Source of the DNA: Sphingomonas lacunae
Lineage (GTDB): Bacteria; Pseudomonadota; Alphaproteobacteria; Sphingomonadales; Sphingomonadaceae
NCBI RefSeq assembly: GCF_012979535.1
Contig: NZ_CP053015.1
Coordinates: 1,736,001-1,800,000, forward strand
Length of the DNA: 64,000 bases
Reading direction: 5' to 3'
Within the stretch, counting starts at the first letter, position 1; the number at the start of each line of letters is the position of its first letter. This document shows, piece after piece, positions 51,215 through 61,839 of this stretch. The notes beneath the pieces are model-generated. The model ran no database searches. It was not told the origin of the DNA and saw only the letters and a list, made by a program, of their open reading frames with translations. The translations under genes were made by a program, and so were the position numbers.

Positions 51215-52999
51215 TTACAGATTGTATCGGAACACTAATAATGTGGAGAGCGTCACAATCATCAACGCCACCAGCGGCAGGCCGGTACGCACATAATCCT
51301 TAAAGGCATAATCACCTTCGGCCATGATCATCATATTTGTCTGATAGGCGATGGGTGTGGCGTAACAGAGGTTGCAACCGAACAGCACCGCCAGAACCAA
51401 GGGTTCGGGCGGCAGGCCCAGCGACTGAGCCAGGCTGAAGGCTATGGGTGTGCCCACCGCTGCGGCGGTGGCGTTCGATGCAAAATTGGTCAGCACTGTG
51501 ACAAACAGCATGATCGCACCCAGCACACCCGCCGCCGGCAGGAACTGCAGGATGAGTGCCAGCAATTCACCAAGCCACTCGGCCGCACCGGTCACCAGAA
51601 CCAACTTGCCCAGTGCGATACTCGCTGCGACCAGCACGATTACCTGCGCTGACAGGGCCCGGCCTACCCGCTCAAACTTCACGCAACCTGTGACGAACAT
51701 CAAAACCGCACCGCCCAAGGCCGAAATCGCGATTGGCATCAGACCCAGACTGGCCATGCCGACCGATCCGACCATGATGGCCAGCGCCAACGGCGCCTTG
51801 TTCGAACGCGGCAATTCGGTACCGCCCTCCAGGATCAGCAGGCCGTCGCGTTGGGCAAAGGCTTGCGCATTCTCGGTCGTGGCCAGGACCAGCAATATGT
51901 CGCCCTCGCGCAGTGGCGCTTCTGCTGAAGGATCGCGTGTCTGGTTGAGGAACCCGCGAGCTGGCCGCACGCCCAAGATGGCGACATCTTCCAAACCGGC
52001 GTTTTGCAGCGTCAGTCCGATCAGCCGGGAATCGGGAGCGATGGTCATCTCCGTCCGGGCAAGGTCGATGTTCCGGGCCTGCGCCTCCTGTCGCAATCGG
52101 GCCATGAGCCAGCCGGGTGCAGGCGTCGCGTTCAACCGCCGCGCGGCTTCTTCGAGTGAATCCTGGGAGCCTGACAGGTTAAGTCGCATCCCTGGCTTGA
52201 CGAGTTCTTCGATCGGCGTGTCGAACCTGATGTCGGCGGGCAACATTGCGGCGAGCATGGCCTGGGACTTTCCATAGGCGGATGTTTCGGTGCCCAGCCG
52301 GAACGTAGCGCAATAGCGGCGAAGTTCAGGTCCAGCTTCGCGGGAATTGTCGGGCAGCAAGCGGGGAACGACCAGCCAGATATAGGGCAACGCAATCAGT
52401 GCCGCGACCAGGACGATTTCAGTGAAATGAAAGACACCAATCGGCCTCATGCCCAGATCGGTGGCGATCGACACGACCAGCAGATTGGTCGACGTGCCGA
52501 TGGTCGTCGCCATGCCGCCGATCAGTATCGCGGCATTGACCGGAATCAGCGTCTTGGACGCCGGCATGCCCCCCTTGTGCGCCAACTGCACAAGGATCGG
52601 CAGCAGCAAAACCAGGACGGGTGTGTCGTTGATAATCATGCTCATGCACAGCGCGATGATCAGTGTTATCAAAAGCCCCAGCTGCTGGTTCGTTTGCCAA
52701 ACCCAATTGAGAGCGCGGGCTGCGGGGTCGAGAGCGCCGGTGACCACCAATCCGCGGCCCAGGATCATCAAGGCACAGATGGTTATCAGCGCATGATGGC
52801 CGAAACCTGAAAAGGCAAGAACCAGCCCGTCGCTGGGTGCTGTCCCTGGCATTGGGAAAAAATAGAGGCCGAGGGCTATGACCCCGATCGTTATGAGCGA
52901 GATGATCTCAACGCGCGCCCGCCCACTGGCGAAACCATAAAACATGCCCGCGGCAATCAGTATCGAGGCAAGCGCATGAACTGTAGGGAAGCCCACCAT
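51215..52999 (-). CDS. SLC13-family anion transporter with TrkA-C domains
   Basis: A 594-residue inner-membrane carrier of the DASS/ArsB-like ion transporter superfamily. Two sodium-site signature loops are seen: ATTIGTSTNLLV near residue 165 and TVLTNFASNATAAAVGTPIA near residue 515, each in a membrane half. Between the halves (about residues 215-390) are two regulatory TrkA-C (RCK_C) domains, including MRLNLSGSQDSLEEA and LREGDILLVLATTENAQAF. This layout is common for bacterial sulfate or dicarboxylate permeases. Substrate unknown. It converges on the protease gene. Confidence 0.87.
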   Translation of the reverse strand: MVGFPTVHALASILIAAGMFYGFASGRARVEIISLITIGVIALGLYFFPMPGTAPSDGLVLAFSGFGHHALITICALMILGRGLVVTGALDPAARALNWVWQTNQQLGLLITLIIALCMSMIINDTPVLVLLLPILVQLAHKGGMPASKTLIPVNAAILIGGMATTIGTSTNLLVVSIATDLGMRPIGVFHFTEIVLVAALIALPYIWLVVPRLLPDNSREAGPELRRYCATFRLGTETSAYGKSQAMLAAMLPADIRFDTPIEELVKPGMRLNLSGSQDSLEEAARRLNATPAPGWLMARLRQEAQARNIDLARTEMTIAPDSRLIGLTLQNAGLEDVAILGVRPARGFLNQTRDPSAEAPLREGDILLVLATTENAQAFAQRDGLLILEGGTELPRSNKAPLALAIMVGSVGMASLGLMPIAISALGGAVLMFVTGCVKFERVGRALSAQVIVLVAASIALGKLVLVTGAAEWLGELLALILQFLPAAGVLGAIMLFVTVLTNFASNATAAAVGTPIAFSLAQSLGLPPEPLVLAVLFGCNLCYATPIAYQTNMMIMAEGDYAFKDYVRTGLPLVALMIVTLSTLLVFRYNL

Positions 53000-53273
53000 G
53001 GCCCATGCATAGGGCTTCAGGCCATTTTAGGCTAGCGGCCTTGCTGACGGCCATCCTGTCACACATGGCTGCCCAGCCGCAGGGAAAGGGATTGACGGGC
53101 GCCGTGTCCCGTGCACTGGGCGCTTCCCGGCCAATGGAATTTCCCGTTTTATTCAATTTTATCATTGGGTCGGTTCATGCTGGTCGGTTGCTTTCCCATG
53201 ACACATATTGTCTGTCTGCCGGGGCTGGCATGGGCCAAGCAGGACCAGCAGGGGATAAAGACAGGGGGAAGCG

Positions 53274-53897
53274 ATGGTGTGTTCTGGATGCGGGGCGATG
53301 ATGGCGCCGCACGCGGCCTTTTGCGGGCAATGTGGTGCGGCCCAGCCCCGAAAAGCCGGCATTTCGTACAACCGGATGATCGGCGTGGGCTTGTTGGTTG
53401 CCGGGGTAACAGTCGCGGCAATATTCGGCGGCTATTGGCTCGGACGGCAGGATTCAGCCAGCCCAGATACGGCTGGGCTGGGGCCGACTGATTCGATCAC
53501 GCCGATACCGGGCAAATCGACCGGCGAAACAGGTCGTCCAATGGTTGATGGGCCGGTCGCATCGCCACCAGTGCAGGCGCCGATCCCAGCGCCTGTTCGG
53601 GCTCCGGCCTTTCTCGACAGTTCGGTAACGTTGGGGGAATGGAAATTTTACGTCATTCTGGGCAGCGCGCCCCAAGGTTCGGGCAATGCCGCCACGCGCG
53701 CCGCGCAATTGAACCGTTGCCTGGGTTATCAACCCGCAACAGACTTCACCTATGCCTTTGAAGGCCTCGCGCCCGATCTCGAATTTGTCCACCTTGGTGG
53801 CTATTCGACAATGAGCCAGGCCAATCGGGTAGTCGCGTGGGCGCGGGGTTGTGTGCCTGATGCCTATGTCAAACGGGCGAAGTTCCTTTTCGATTGA
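53274..53897 (+). CDS. Zinc-ribbon membrane protein
   Basis: A 207-residue protein. Residues 3-20 form a zinc ribbon (CSGCG, 12 residues, CGQCG). A membrane helix follows (about 34-57, then WLGRQ), then a Pro/Ser-rich linker (65-110) and a periplasmic or luminal domain (120-207) with EWKFYVILGSA and EGLAPDLEFVHLGGYSTMSQANRV. The last part reminds me of SPOR-like domains, but the match is weak. The zinc ribbon probably faces the cytoplasm. Function unknown. Confidence 0.72.
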   Translation: MVCSGCGAMMAPHAAFCGQCGAAQPRKAGISYNRMIGVGLLVAGVTVAAIFGGYWLGRQDSASPDTAGLGPTDSITPIPGKSTGETGRPMVDGPVASPPVQAPIPAPVRAPAFLDSSVTLGEWKFYVILGSAPQGSGNAATRAAQLNRCLGYQPATDFTYAFEGLAPDLEFVHLGGYSTMSQANRVVAWARGCVPDAYVKRAKFLFD

Positions 53898-54014
53898 CAC
53901 ATTCGCTTCGGCGGAACCAATTGCCATGACTGTCTTTCACACGCATTTGAACCTATCTGGCCCCTGTCGCCGGTCAGGGCTGCTGCGGCCAGCCCGGCCA
54001 TCAAGTGAATCCCC

Positions 54015-54683
54015 ATGACTCCCACCGCGATCATCTTCGATTTTGACGGCGTGATTGCTGACAGCGAGGTGCCCGCCAACCGTGCGCTCGCCGAAAGTCT
54101 CACCGCCATCGGCCTGCCGACGACCTTTGAGGACAGCCTGCGCGACTATTACGGCCATAACTGGCAGGAAACCCAGCGGCGCATTGAGGCGCGACTGGGC
54201 AGGGCTCTGCCCGAAGATTTCCGCGATACCCATCGCGCCCGCGCCCGGGCGCATTTTGCGGCGGGATTTGATCCCGTCCCGGGAGCGCGGGTATTTCTCG
54301 ACCGCACGAGCCACCTACCCCGTGCGATCGCCTCTTCCTCCAATGCCGCCTACATAGGCTGGGCGCTCGATCGCTTTGGCTTGGGCCATCACTTCACCGG
54401 ACAGGTGCACAGCGCAGACGGGATGGAGCGCGGCAAGCCGCATCCTGATATTTACCTTCAGGCCGCGGCCGCGTTGGGCGTCGATTCTGCACACTGCCTC
54501 GCCATCGAAGACAGTCCGACTGGTGCCCGCGCGGCGGTGGCGGCGGGGATGCGGGTCGTTGGCCTCCTTGCGGCCGGGCATATCGCCGACCGCGCCAGTC
54601 ATGGCGAGAGCCTGCGTGCCGTGGGTGTCCACCATGTCGCGGCCGATTTCCACGCGGTCGCCCGTTTTGCCGGCCTTGGCTGA
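54015..54683 (+). CDS. HAD-IA family phosphatase
   Basis: A 222-residue haloacid-dehalogenase-like hydrolase, beta-phosphoglucomutase/phosphatase branch. Motif I IIFDFDGVIADSE (Asp9 nucleophile, Asp11), the threonine/serine motif IASSSNAA near residue 108, GKPHPDIY near 138, and IEDSPTGARAAVAAGM near 158 (metal Asp). The helical cap (residues 18-80) suggests a small sugar phosphate or similar as substrate. Not the Gph gene, which is at 43196. It may be followed by two very small membrane genes on the same strand. Confidence 0.9.
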   Translation: MTPTAIIFDFDGVIADSEVPANRALAESLTAIGLPTTFEDSLRDYYGHNWQETQRRIEARLGRALPEDFRDTHRARARAHFAAGFDPVPGARVFLDRTSHLPRAIASSSNAAYIGWALDRFGLGHHFTGQVHSADGMERGKPHPDIYLQAAAALGVDSAHCLAIEDSPTGARAAVAAGMRVVGLLAAGHIADRASHGESLRAVGVHHVAADFHAVARFAGLG

Positions 54684-54737
54684 GCGCAGCGATCACTCCG
54701 GCTTGCCACTGGCCGTCCCGCATGGAACAGTGTGGTC

Positions 54738-54842
54738 ATGACCATCGCCATCATTGCTGCCGTCGTCATCATCTCGCTGTTTGTTCACATCGCCCTGTTC
54801 CTATGGATCAGGGCCAAGGTGCGCGGGGCCCGGCGGGATTGA
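54738..54842 (+). CDS. Candidate very small membrane protein (34 residues)
   Basis: An open frame MTIAIIAAVVIISLFVHIAL... of 34 residues: one hydrophobic helix over residues 3-24, then a basic tail KVRGARRD that would stay in the cytoplasm. There is no convincing ribosome binding site (GTGTGGTC before the ATG). Too short to be certain; it lies 55 bases after the HAD gene. Confidence 0.35.
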   Translation: MTIAIIAAVVIISLFVHIALFLWIRAKVRGARRD

Positions 54843-54925
54843 TTGTTGCTCGTGGCCATTGCCATTCCTGCCATCGCGCTGGTAGCTAATGCTTCGGATC
54901 GTGTGAAACATGGGGGTAATCGCGC

Positions 54926-55075
54926 GTGGACAATTTCTGGATCATTGCCATCGGTTTCATGGCCATCATCCTTTATCACACTGTCCGCTGGTTTCTGGGA
55001 ATGAAGCCCGACCTGCCGTCACAGGACAGCGACGACGGCTGGCACATCAGCAGCAGTGACGACGACCGGGATTGA
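54926..55075 (+). CDS. Candidate small membrane protein (49 residues)
   Basis: A GTG-started open frame of 49 residues: a single helix (DNFWIIAIGFMAIILYHTVRWFL in parts), then an acidic Ser/Asp-rich tail (SQDSDDGW, SSSDDDRD). GGGGG lies ten bases upstream. The sharp split between helix and tail looks protein-like, but no known family supports it. It is on the same strand as the HAD gene and the 34-residue frame. Confidence 0.4.
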   Translation: MDNFWIIAIGFMAIILYHTVRWFLGMKPDLPSQDSDDGWHISSSDDDRD

Positions 55076-55508
55076 ATCTCTCTCCCATGGCAATCGTCGA
55101 CAGGCCTTTCCTACATGGCTGCAATCATGAGATGATGGGCCATGCCTTCGCTGCTACTTCCTGACCCGCCGCCTCATGCGCGCCTGGCCGATTCCACCCG
55201 GCAAACCACGGTCGATGACAATGCACACAAGGTGGTTTTTGCAATGGTTTGCATGATTTCCTATTTACGCACCTCGGCGGGCCGCTGATCGACGTGTTTC
55301 TCCCGCGCTGGGGTGTAAACCAGTGTCAACCAATTTCACCCTCCATTACGCACTCTATCTCGCCTTCTATCGTGGCGTTAACTTTTGCCCTTTGGCCCCG
55401 GATTGGCCGCATCCCGCGACAGGCACCAGCTTGCGTCGGCTCCGCACCATCGCCACTATGCGAGTCGGTTTTTCCCGGCCGTTTCAGGCCGGCGCATAGG
55501 ATGCTGTC
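55076..55508. other. Gene-free stretch before the LLM oxidoreductase gene
   Basis: 433 bases without a convincing gene. A 48-codon frame at 55142-55288 lacks coding character. The region has AT-rich patches unusual here and a tandem direct repeat GTGTAAACCA / GTGTCAACCA at 55313-55332, which may be a regulator site for the downstream gene. Confidence 0.5.
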
Positions 55509-56501
55509 ATGCCCCGCCTGTCCATGCTCGATCTTGTCCCCGTGACCCAGGGCGGCAGCATCGCTGCCTCGCTGGCCAACGCCGCCGATATTGCCCGGCA
55601 CATCGAAAGCCTTGGTTTTTCGCGTTATTGGGTGGCCGAACATCATGGCATGCCGGGCATTGCCGGGGCTGCGACTTCGGTCGTCCTTGCCCACGTCGGC
55701 GCGGCCACCTCGACCATCCGTATCGGCTCGGGCGGAATAATGCTGCCCAACCATGCCCCGCTCGCCATCGCCGAACAGTTCGGCACGCTGGACGCGCTGT
55801 ACCCCGGCCGCATCGATCTCGGGCTCGGAAGAGCTCCCGGTTCTGACGGGCGCGTGGCCCATGCCCTTCGGCGCAATCTGGCGGGCGATGAACAGCAGTT
55901 TCCCCGTGATGTGGTCGAACTCGCCGCTTATTTCGCTGCTGACGAGCGGCTTGGCATCACCGCAGTCCCCGGCGCCGGGGCCAATGTCGAGATGTGGATA
56001 TTGGGCTCCAGCCTCTATGGCGCGCAACTCGCGGCGATGCTGGGCCTGCCCTATGCCTTCGCCAGCCATTTCGCGCCCGACGCGCTCGATCAGGCGCTCG
56101 ACATGTACCGGCGCAATTTCAAACCCTCGGCCCGCCTCGAAAAGCCATATTGCGCTGCCGCCTTCAATGTCTTTGCCGCTGATACGGTGGACGAGGCGGA
56201 GTTGCTCGCTACCTCTCAGCAACAGGCCTTTGTCGCGCTGCGCACCGGAACACCTGGCCGGATGCCGCCGCCGTTCCCCGGCTATCGCGACACGCTCCCA
56301 CCGACGGCCCGCGCCATGCTTGACCATGTGCTCCAGTACAGCGCGATTGGCATGGCAGATGACGTCGCTCGCGGCATCGATGCCTTTGTAGCCAAAACCG
56401 GCGTGGACGAGGTGATCATAGCCAGTTCGATCTTCGACCATCAGGCCCGCAAGCGCAGCCTGACGATCACCGCGGATGCGGTCCTCAAAGTGGTGGCGTG
56501 A
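55509..56501 (+). CDS. LLM-class flavin-dependent oxidoreductase
   Basis: A 330-residue bacterial-luciferase-like monooxygenase fold. [14 protein letters not shown] at the start, [26 protein letters not shown] (in parts), [38 protein letters not shown] are the conserved blocks of the YhbW/YvbT group, which uses reduced flavin or F420-like cofactors. Substrate not predictable. It stands alone, with a long regulatory-looking upstream region, and argD follows after 125 bases. Confidence 0.92.
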   Translation: MPRLSMLDLVPVTQGGSIAASLANAADIARHIESLGFSRYWVAEHHGMPGIAGAATSVVLAHVGAATSTIRIGSGGIMLPNHAPLAIAEQFGTLDALYPGRIDLGLGRAPGSDGRVAHALRRNLAGDEQQFPRDVVELAAYFAADERLGITAVPGAGANVEMWILGSSLYGAQLAAMLGLPYAFASHFAPDALDQALDMYRRNFKPSARLEKPYCAAAFNVFAADTVDEAELLATSQQQAFVALRTGTPGRMPPPFPGYRDTLPPTARAMLDHVLQYSAIGMADDVARGIDAFVAKTGVDEVIIASSIFDHQARKRSLTITADAVLKVVA

Positions 56502-56626
56502 GGCTGGCCCACAAAGATTGATTCCCCTGCGTCACGGCAGTATGAGGGGGGCCAGCACATGGCGGCCCGGACAAGGGGTCGCCATTTTGCTTTTGGCTTG
56601 GTTGTTTTCACGCACAGGAGAATGAG

Positions 56627-57811
56627 ATGTCGATCACCCCACTCATGCCCGTCTACCCGCGGTGTGGGTTTCGCCCTGTGCGAGGGGAGGGGGCCTATCT
56701 GATCTCCGAAGACGGTCGTCGCGCGCTCGATTTCGCCAGCGGCATCGCCGTCAATCTGCTCGGCCACGGCCACCCGCACCTGACCAAGGCGATTGCCGAT
56801 CAGGCTGCGACGCTGATGCATGTCTCTAACCTTTACGGCAGTCCGCAGGGGGAAAAGTTCGCCCAGCTTCTGGTCGACAACACCTTTGCCGACACCGTCT
56901 TCTTCACCAACTCCGGTGCCGAAGCAGTGGAATGCGCTATCAAGACGGCCCGTGCCTATCACCAGTCGGCGGGCTCGGACCGGTACGAGATCATCACCTT
57001 CAAAAACGCCTTTCACGGCCGGACGATGGCGACCATCTCGGCGAGCAATCAAGACAAGATGCACAAGGGCTTCCTGCCGCTGCTCGAAGGCTTCAAATAT
57101 GTCGACTTTGACGATCTCGAAGGGGCCAGGGCGGCCATTGGCCCCAAGACCGCGGCCTTCCTCGTCGAGCCGATCCAGGGTGAAGGCGGCGTGCGTCCGG
57201 CTTCTGACAGCTTCATCCAGGGCCTGCGCACGCTGGCCGACGAGCATGGCCTGCTGCTGATCTTTGACGAGGTGCAGTGCGGTGTCGCCCGTACCGGCAA
57301 GCTTTACGCCTATGAACATTATGGCGTGACGCCCGACGTAATGGCTTCGGCCAAGGGCATTGGCGGCGGCTTCCCGATGGGTGCCTGCCTCGCCACCGAA
57401 ACGGCGGCGCGCGGCATGGTCGTCGGCACCCATGGCTCGACCTATGGCGGCAATCCGCTGGCGATGGCGGCGGGCACTGCCGTGTTCGACGTCATCCTTG
57501 CCGACGGTTTCATGGACAATGTCACCGCGCTCGGCGCCAAGCTCGAAGCCGCGCTGCACCAGTTCATCGGCAACTACCCCAACCTGTTCACCGGCGTGCG
57601 TGGCAAGGGGCTGATGCTCGGTCTGATGATGACACACGAAACGCGCAACTTCGTCGCCCATCTCCGCGACAATCACGGCCTGCTGACAGTGGCGGCAGGC
57701 GACAATACGCTGCGTATCCTGCCGCCGCTCACCATAGACCAGTCGCACATCGACGAGTGCATTGAGAAGCTCTCCGCTGGTGCTGCCAGCTATGAGGCAC
57801 CTGTCGCCTGA
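56627..57811 (+). CDS. argD: Acetylornithine aminotransferase
   Basis: Converts N-acetylglutamate 5-semialdehyde to N2-acetylornithine with glutamate, PLP-dependent, in arginine synthesis; some ArgD also serve lysine synthesis. The 394-residue class-III aminotransferase has [15 protein letters not shown] near residue 93, the Asp in [10 protein letters not shown] near 210, and the PLP Lys in [14 protein letters not shown] near residue 243. AGGAGA is six bases before the ATG. argF follows after 44 bases. Confidence 0.96.
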   Translation: MSITPLMPVYPRCGFRPVRGEGAYLISEDGRRALDFASGIAVNLLGHGHPHLTKAIADQAATLMHVSNLYGSPQGEKFAQLLVDNTFADTVFFTNSGAEAVECAIKTARAYHQSAGSDRYEIITFKNAFHGRTMATISASNQDKMHKGFLPLLEGFKYVDFDDLEGARAAIGPKTAAFLVEPIQGEGGVRPASDSFIQGLRTLADEHGLLLIFDEVQCGVARTGKLYAYEHYGVTPDVMASAKGIGGGFPMGACLATETAARGMVVGTHGSTYGGNPLAMAAGTAVFDVILADGFMDNVTALGAKLEAALHQFIGNYPNLFTGVRGKGLMLGLMMTHETRNFVAHLRDNHGLLTVAAGDNTLRILPPLTIDQSHIDECIEKLSAGAASYEAPVA

Positions 57812-57855
57812 CCACATCCCTTCCCCGGTGGCGGGGGAGGTACCGGGATAAAACA

Positions 57856-58800
57856 ATGACCCGCAATTTCCTCAATCTCTCCGATGCTGGCGGTGACGCC
57901 ATCGCAGCGATGATCGCCGACGCAATCGACCGCAAGGCCGCTCGGCGCAACGCCGATGGCTCGGCGTGGCCCAAGGGCCGCGTTGATGCTGACGCCCCGC
58001 TTGCCGGGCATGTGCTCGGTATGGTGTTCGAAAAGAACAGCACCCGCACCCGCGTCAGCTTCGACATGGCAATCCGCCAACTGGGCGGCAGCGCGATCAT
58101 CCTTGACGCCGGCACGTCCCAATTGGGTCGGGGGGAAACGGTGGCCGATACGGCGCGGGTCCTGTCCCGCTATGTCGATATCCTTATGGTCCGTACTGAT
58201 GATCACGCCAAGGTCGAGGAAATGGCGCATCACGCCAGCGTGCCGGTGATCAACGGCCTCACCGATCTGTCGCATCCCTGCCAGATCATGGCCGACTTGC
58301 TGACCCTCATCGAGCATGGCCATGCGCTACCGGGCATGACGGTCGCTTGGCTGGGCGACGGCAACAATGTGCTCAATTCGATTATCGAGGCGGCGGGCCT
58401 GATGAAATTCAACGTCCGCATGGCCGTGCCGCAAGGGTATGAGAGCGATGCCGCATTCATCGAACAAGCTCGGGCGGCCGGGGCTTCGGTGACTTTGCAC
58501 CGCGACGCCATGGAGGCGGTTGCTGGTGCAAATGTGGTCGTCACCGATACATGGGTCTCCATGGGCCAAGATCATGCGCATAACAAGATTGCCGCAATGA
58601 TGCCCTATCAGGTCAATGACGCGCTCATGGCCGCGGCTGACCCTGGCGCACACTTCCTGCACTGCCTGCCTGCACACCGCGGCGAAGAAGCAACCGATTC
58701 TGTGCTTGATGGCGCGCAATCGCTGATCTGGGACGAAGCGGAAAACCGCCTGCATGCCCAGAAGTCGGTTCTGCTGTGGGCATTGGGTAAATTGGGGTGA
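57856..58800 (+). CDS. argF: Ornithine carbamoyltransferase
   Basis: Joins carbamoyl phosphate and ornithine to citrulline in the cytoplasm. The 314 residues show the carbamoyl-phosphate motif STRTRVSFD (near residue 60), HPCQIMADL (near 138) and the ornithine loop [10 protein letters not shown] (near residue 273, with the catalytic Cys). Operon with argD. The following gene hslO starts 75 bases later, on the same strand, and could be co-transcribed. Confidence 0.97.
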   Translation: MTRNFLNLSDAGGDAIAAMIADAIDRKAARRNADGSAWPKGRVDADAPLAGHVLGMVFEKNSTRTRVSFDMAIRQLGGSAIILDAGTSQLGRGETVADTARVLSRYVDILMVRTDDHAKVEEMAHHASVPVINGLTDLSHPCQIMADLLTLIEHGHALPGMTVAWLGDGNNVLNSIIEAAGLMKFNVRMAVPQGYESDAAFIEQARAAGASVTLHRDAMEAVAGANVVVTDTWVSMGQDHAHNKIAAMMPYQVNDALMAAADPGAHFLHCLPAHRGEEATDSVLDGAQSLIWDEAENRLHAQKSVLLWALGKLG

Positions 58801-58875
58801 GCTTGGATTTGGTAGGTTCCATACCTTCTTTTCTTGCCTATCCGGAGCAGGTCAACTGCCGAACAGAAAGATCCC

Positions 58876-59805
58876 ATGACGAGCACCACCGAAACCGGTT
58901 TTGACCGCCCGCTCATCTTCACCCTCCCTGCCGAGGATGCACGCGGCCGTGTGGTGCGTCTTGGTCCTGTCCTTGACACCATCCTCTCGGCACACACCTA
59001 TCCGAAAGTTGCTGAAAAGGTTCTTGCAGAGGCGTTGGTCCTGACCGCGCTGCTCGGCTCCACACTTAAGGAACCGACCAGCCAGCTAACGGTGCAAGCG
59101 CAAACGCAGAATGGCCCGATCAGCCTGCTGGTTTGTGACTATGTCGCTGGGCAATTGCGCGGATACCTCTCATTTGACGCAGAGGCACTCACCGCCGCCG
59201 GCCCTGAGCCGACCCTGTTCGGTCTGTTTGGGAAGGGTTATCTTGCCCTGACATTTGACCATGGTGCCACCAAGGAGAGGTATCAGGGTGTTGTGCCGCT
59301 CGAAGGCTCGTCAATCGCCGAAGCCGCCGAACAATATTTCCGCCAGTCGGAACAGGTGCCAACGGTTGTCCGTATGGCGACTGTGCATGACGCCGGACGC
59401 GGCTGCATCGCCGGCGGCGTGCTGGTGCAACAACTGCCGATGGGAGAGGCCGGCGGCGAGAGGCTGGACGTTCAGGCCGAAAGGCGTAACGCTGACGACG
59501 CTTGGGATCATGTTGCTGCGATTGCCGAGACAATCACAGCCAATGAATTGACCGATGCAGAGTTGGGTCTGGAGGCACTGGTCTGGCATCTCTACCACGA
59601 TGAGGAGGAAGTCAGGGTCTATCAGGGCGAAAGCCTTTCAAGAGGCTGCCGTTGTGACCCGGCGTATCTGGCTAGTGTCATCGCGCGTTTTCCTGCCGAA
59701 GACCGCGCCGACATGGTCAATGAGACCGGCTCAATCATGATCGACTGTGCCTTTTGCTCCCGTCAGTTCGCAATTGACCCCGAACAGGTTCCTGTGGGCC
59801 ACTGA
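58876..59805 (+). CDS. hslO: Hsp33 redox-activated chaperone
   Basis: A 309-residue chaperonin activated by oxidants. The N-terminal substrate domain precedes a C-terminal zinc switch with the cysteines CRCDP (near residue 260) and CAFC (near 292), the C-x-C...C-x2-C pattern that binds zinc when reduced and forms disulfides when oxidised. Start 58876 is chosen where the conserved sequence begins. argF-hslO linkage is common in alphaproteobacteria. Confidence 0.95.
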   Translation: MTSTTETGFDRPLIFTLPAEDARGRVVRLGPVLDTILSAHTYPKVAEKVLAEALVLTALLGSTLKEPTSQLTVQAQTQNGPISLLVCDYVAGQLRGYLSFDAEALTAAGPEPTLFGLFGKGYLALTFDHGATKERYQGVVPLEGSSIAEAAEQYFRQSEQVPTVVRMATVHDAGRGCIAGGVLVQQLPMGEAGGERLDVQAERRNADDAWDHVAAIAETITANELTDAELGLEALVWHLYHDEEEVRVYQGESLSRGCRCDPAYLASVIARFPAEDRADMVNETGSIMIDCAFCSRQFAIDPEQVPVGH

Positions 59806-59978
59806 TTGGATGCGGCAGTGGGCGCTCCGCGTCACATTGTGTTCATGACCTCGCGGGTATGAGCGAAGTGAACGCCGTGACCTTGTCTGGCGTCATCGGG
59901 ACGCCTATCTTCCAAGGCAAGGGAAGCAAGGGGTCGCTTGTCCGGTGAAGGCAGAACAACACCGGTTACGACAGGATT

Positions 59979-60401
59979 ATGCTGGTTATGACCTTGGTTC
60001 CAACCTTAGCTCGCCTCTCAGGCTGGCTTGGCTGCGCTCTGGTTGCAGCCATGCCGGTTGCAGCCCAGGCACCGGGCTTGGCAATGCTTGGCACGCTTGA
60101 GCGGGGCCAGTGGCAATTGCGTGACCGCGACGAAGCATCGGCTCCCGTGCGCAACCTCTGCCTCGGCGACGCGCGACTATTGCTGCAATTGCGGCACGAG
60201 CGCGCGCAATGCTCGCGCTATGTGATTGAAGACGAAGCCCGAAGTGTAACGATACACTACACCTGTCCAGGCGCCGGCCATGGCCGGACAACGATCCGAA
60301 AGGAAACCAGTCGTCTTGTGCAGATAGATACCCAGGGCATTGCCAATGGCGCGCCATTTTCAATTGCCTATGAAGCGCGCCGAATTGGGCCTTGCAACTG
60401 A
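59979..60401 (+). CDS. Small secreted DUF3617-like protein
   Basis: A 140-residue protein. A signal peptide (about residues 10-30, cut near VAA-Q). The exported part has GTLERGQWQLRDRD, NLCLGDARLLLQLRH and a C-terminal KETSRLVQIDTQGIANGAPF, arrangement like DUF3617 domains (a beta-barrel like fold of unknown role) with conserved Cys pairs (C at about 62, 78, 96, 139). Followed by a CtrA-type site and a small non-coding region that may encode an RNA. Confidence 0.68.
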   Translation: MLVMTLVPTLARLSGWLGCALVAAMPVAAQAPGLAMLGTLERGQWQLRDRDEASAPVRNLCLGDARLLLQLRHERAQCSRYVIEDEARSVTIHYTCPGAGHGRTTIRKETSRLVQIDTQGIANGAPFSIAYEARRIGPCN

Positions 60402-60421
60402 TACAGTCGCCACGACCGGGA

Positions 60422-60436
60422 TTAACCCGATCTTAA
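60422..60436 (+). promoter_or_regulatory. CtrA-type binding site
   Basis: TTAA-CCCGATC-TTAA, an exact TTAA-N7-TTAA match, 20 bases after the stop of the DUF3617-like gene and away from any gene start on either strand. It is followed within 115 bases by a strong terminator, so it most likely drives a short transcript. A CtrA consensus of this specificity is not expected by chance in GC-rich DNA. Confidence 0.65.
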
Positions 60437-60449
60437 CCATGATCTGACA

Positions 60450-60550
60450 AAAGAAGTTTGTGACCGGTTTCGACGGCTCACTTCCTCCCTAGCAGATCCT
60501 GTAGGATCAAACTGGGCCGCCCCATCGAGCAATCGGGGCGGCCCATTTTC
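60450..60550 (+). ncRNA. Candidate CtrA-controlled small RNA
   Basis: Between the CtrA site and a strong terminator lies about 100 bases without an open frame. It contains AGTTTG (60455-60460) complementary to CAAACT (60508-60513), a hairpin GATCC-TGTA-GGATC (60495-60508), and an unpaired CTTCCTCCCT (60481-60490), which is an anti-Shine-Dalgarno motif like those in alphaproteobacterial small RNAs. The end is a Rho-independent terminator. The 5' end is unknown, so the left boundary is estimated. Confidence 0.45.
60513..60550 (+). terminator. Terminator of the candidate small RNA
   Basis: An 11-bp stem (TGGGCCGCCCC at 60513-60523 with GGGGCGGCCCA at 60535-60545) then TTTT. It serves the plus strand. 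On the minus strand it lies just after the asd stop, but the T run there is poor. Confidence 0.85.
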
Positions 60551-60558
60551 TGTGTCGG

Positions 60559-61779
<1,221 letters not shown>

Positions 61780-61839
61780 TCATCTGAATGGACATCGGAG
61801 CGGCGCTTAGCTCAACATATGCTTTAGGTAAAGACATGA

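Noticed and set aside
55142..55288. 48-codon frame in the gene-free stretch
   Set aside because: No ribosome binding site, no export or fold features, and composition like the non-coding flanks.
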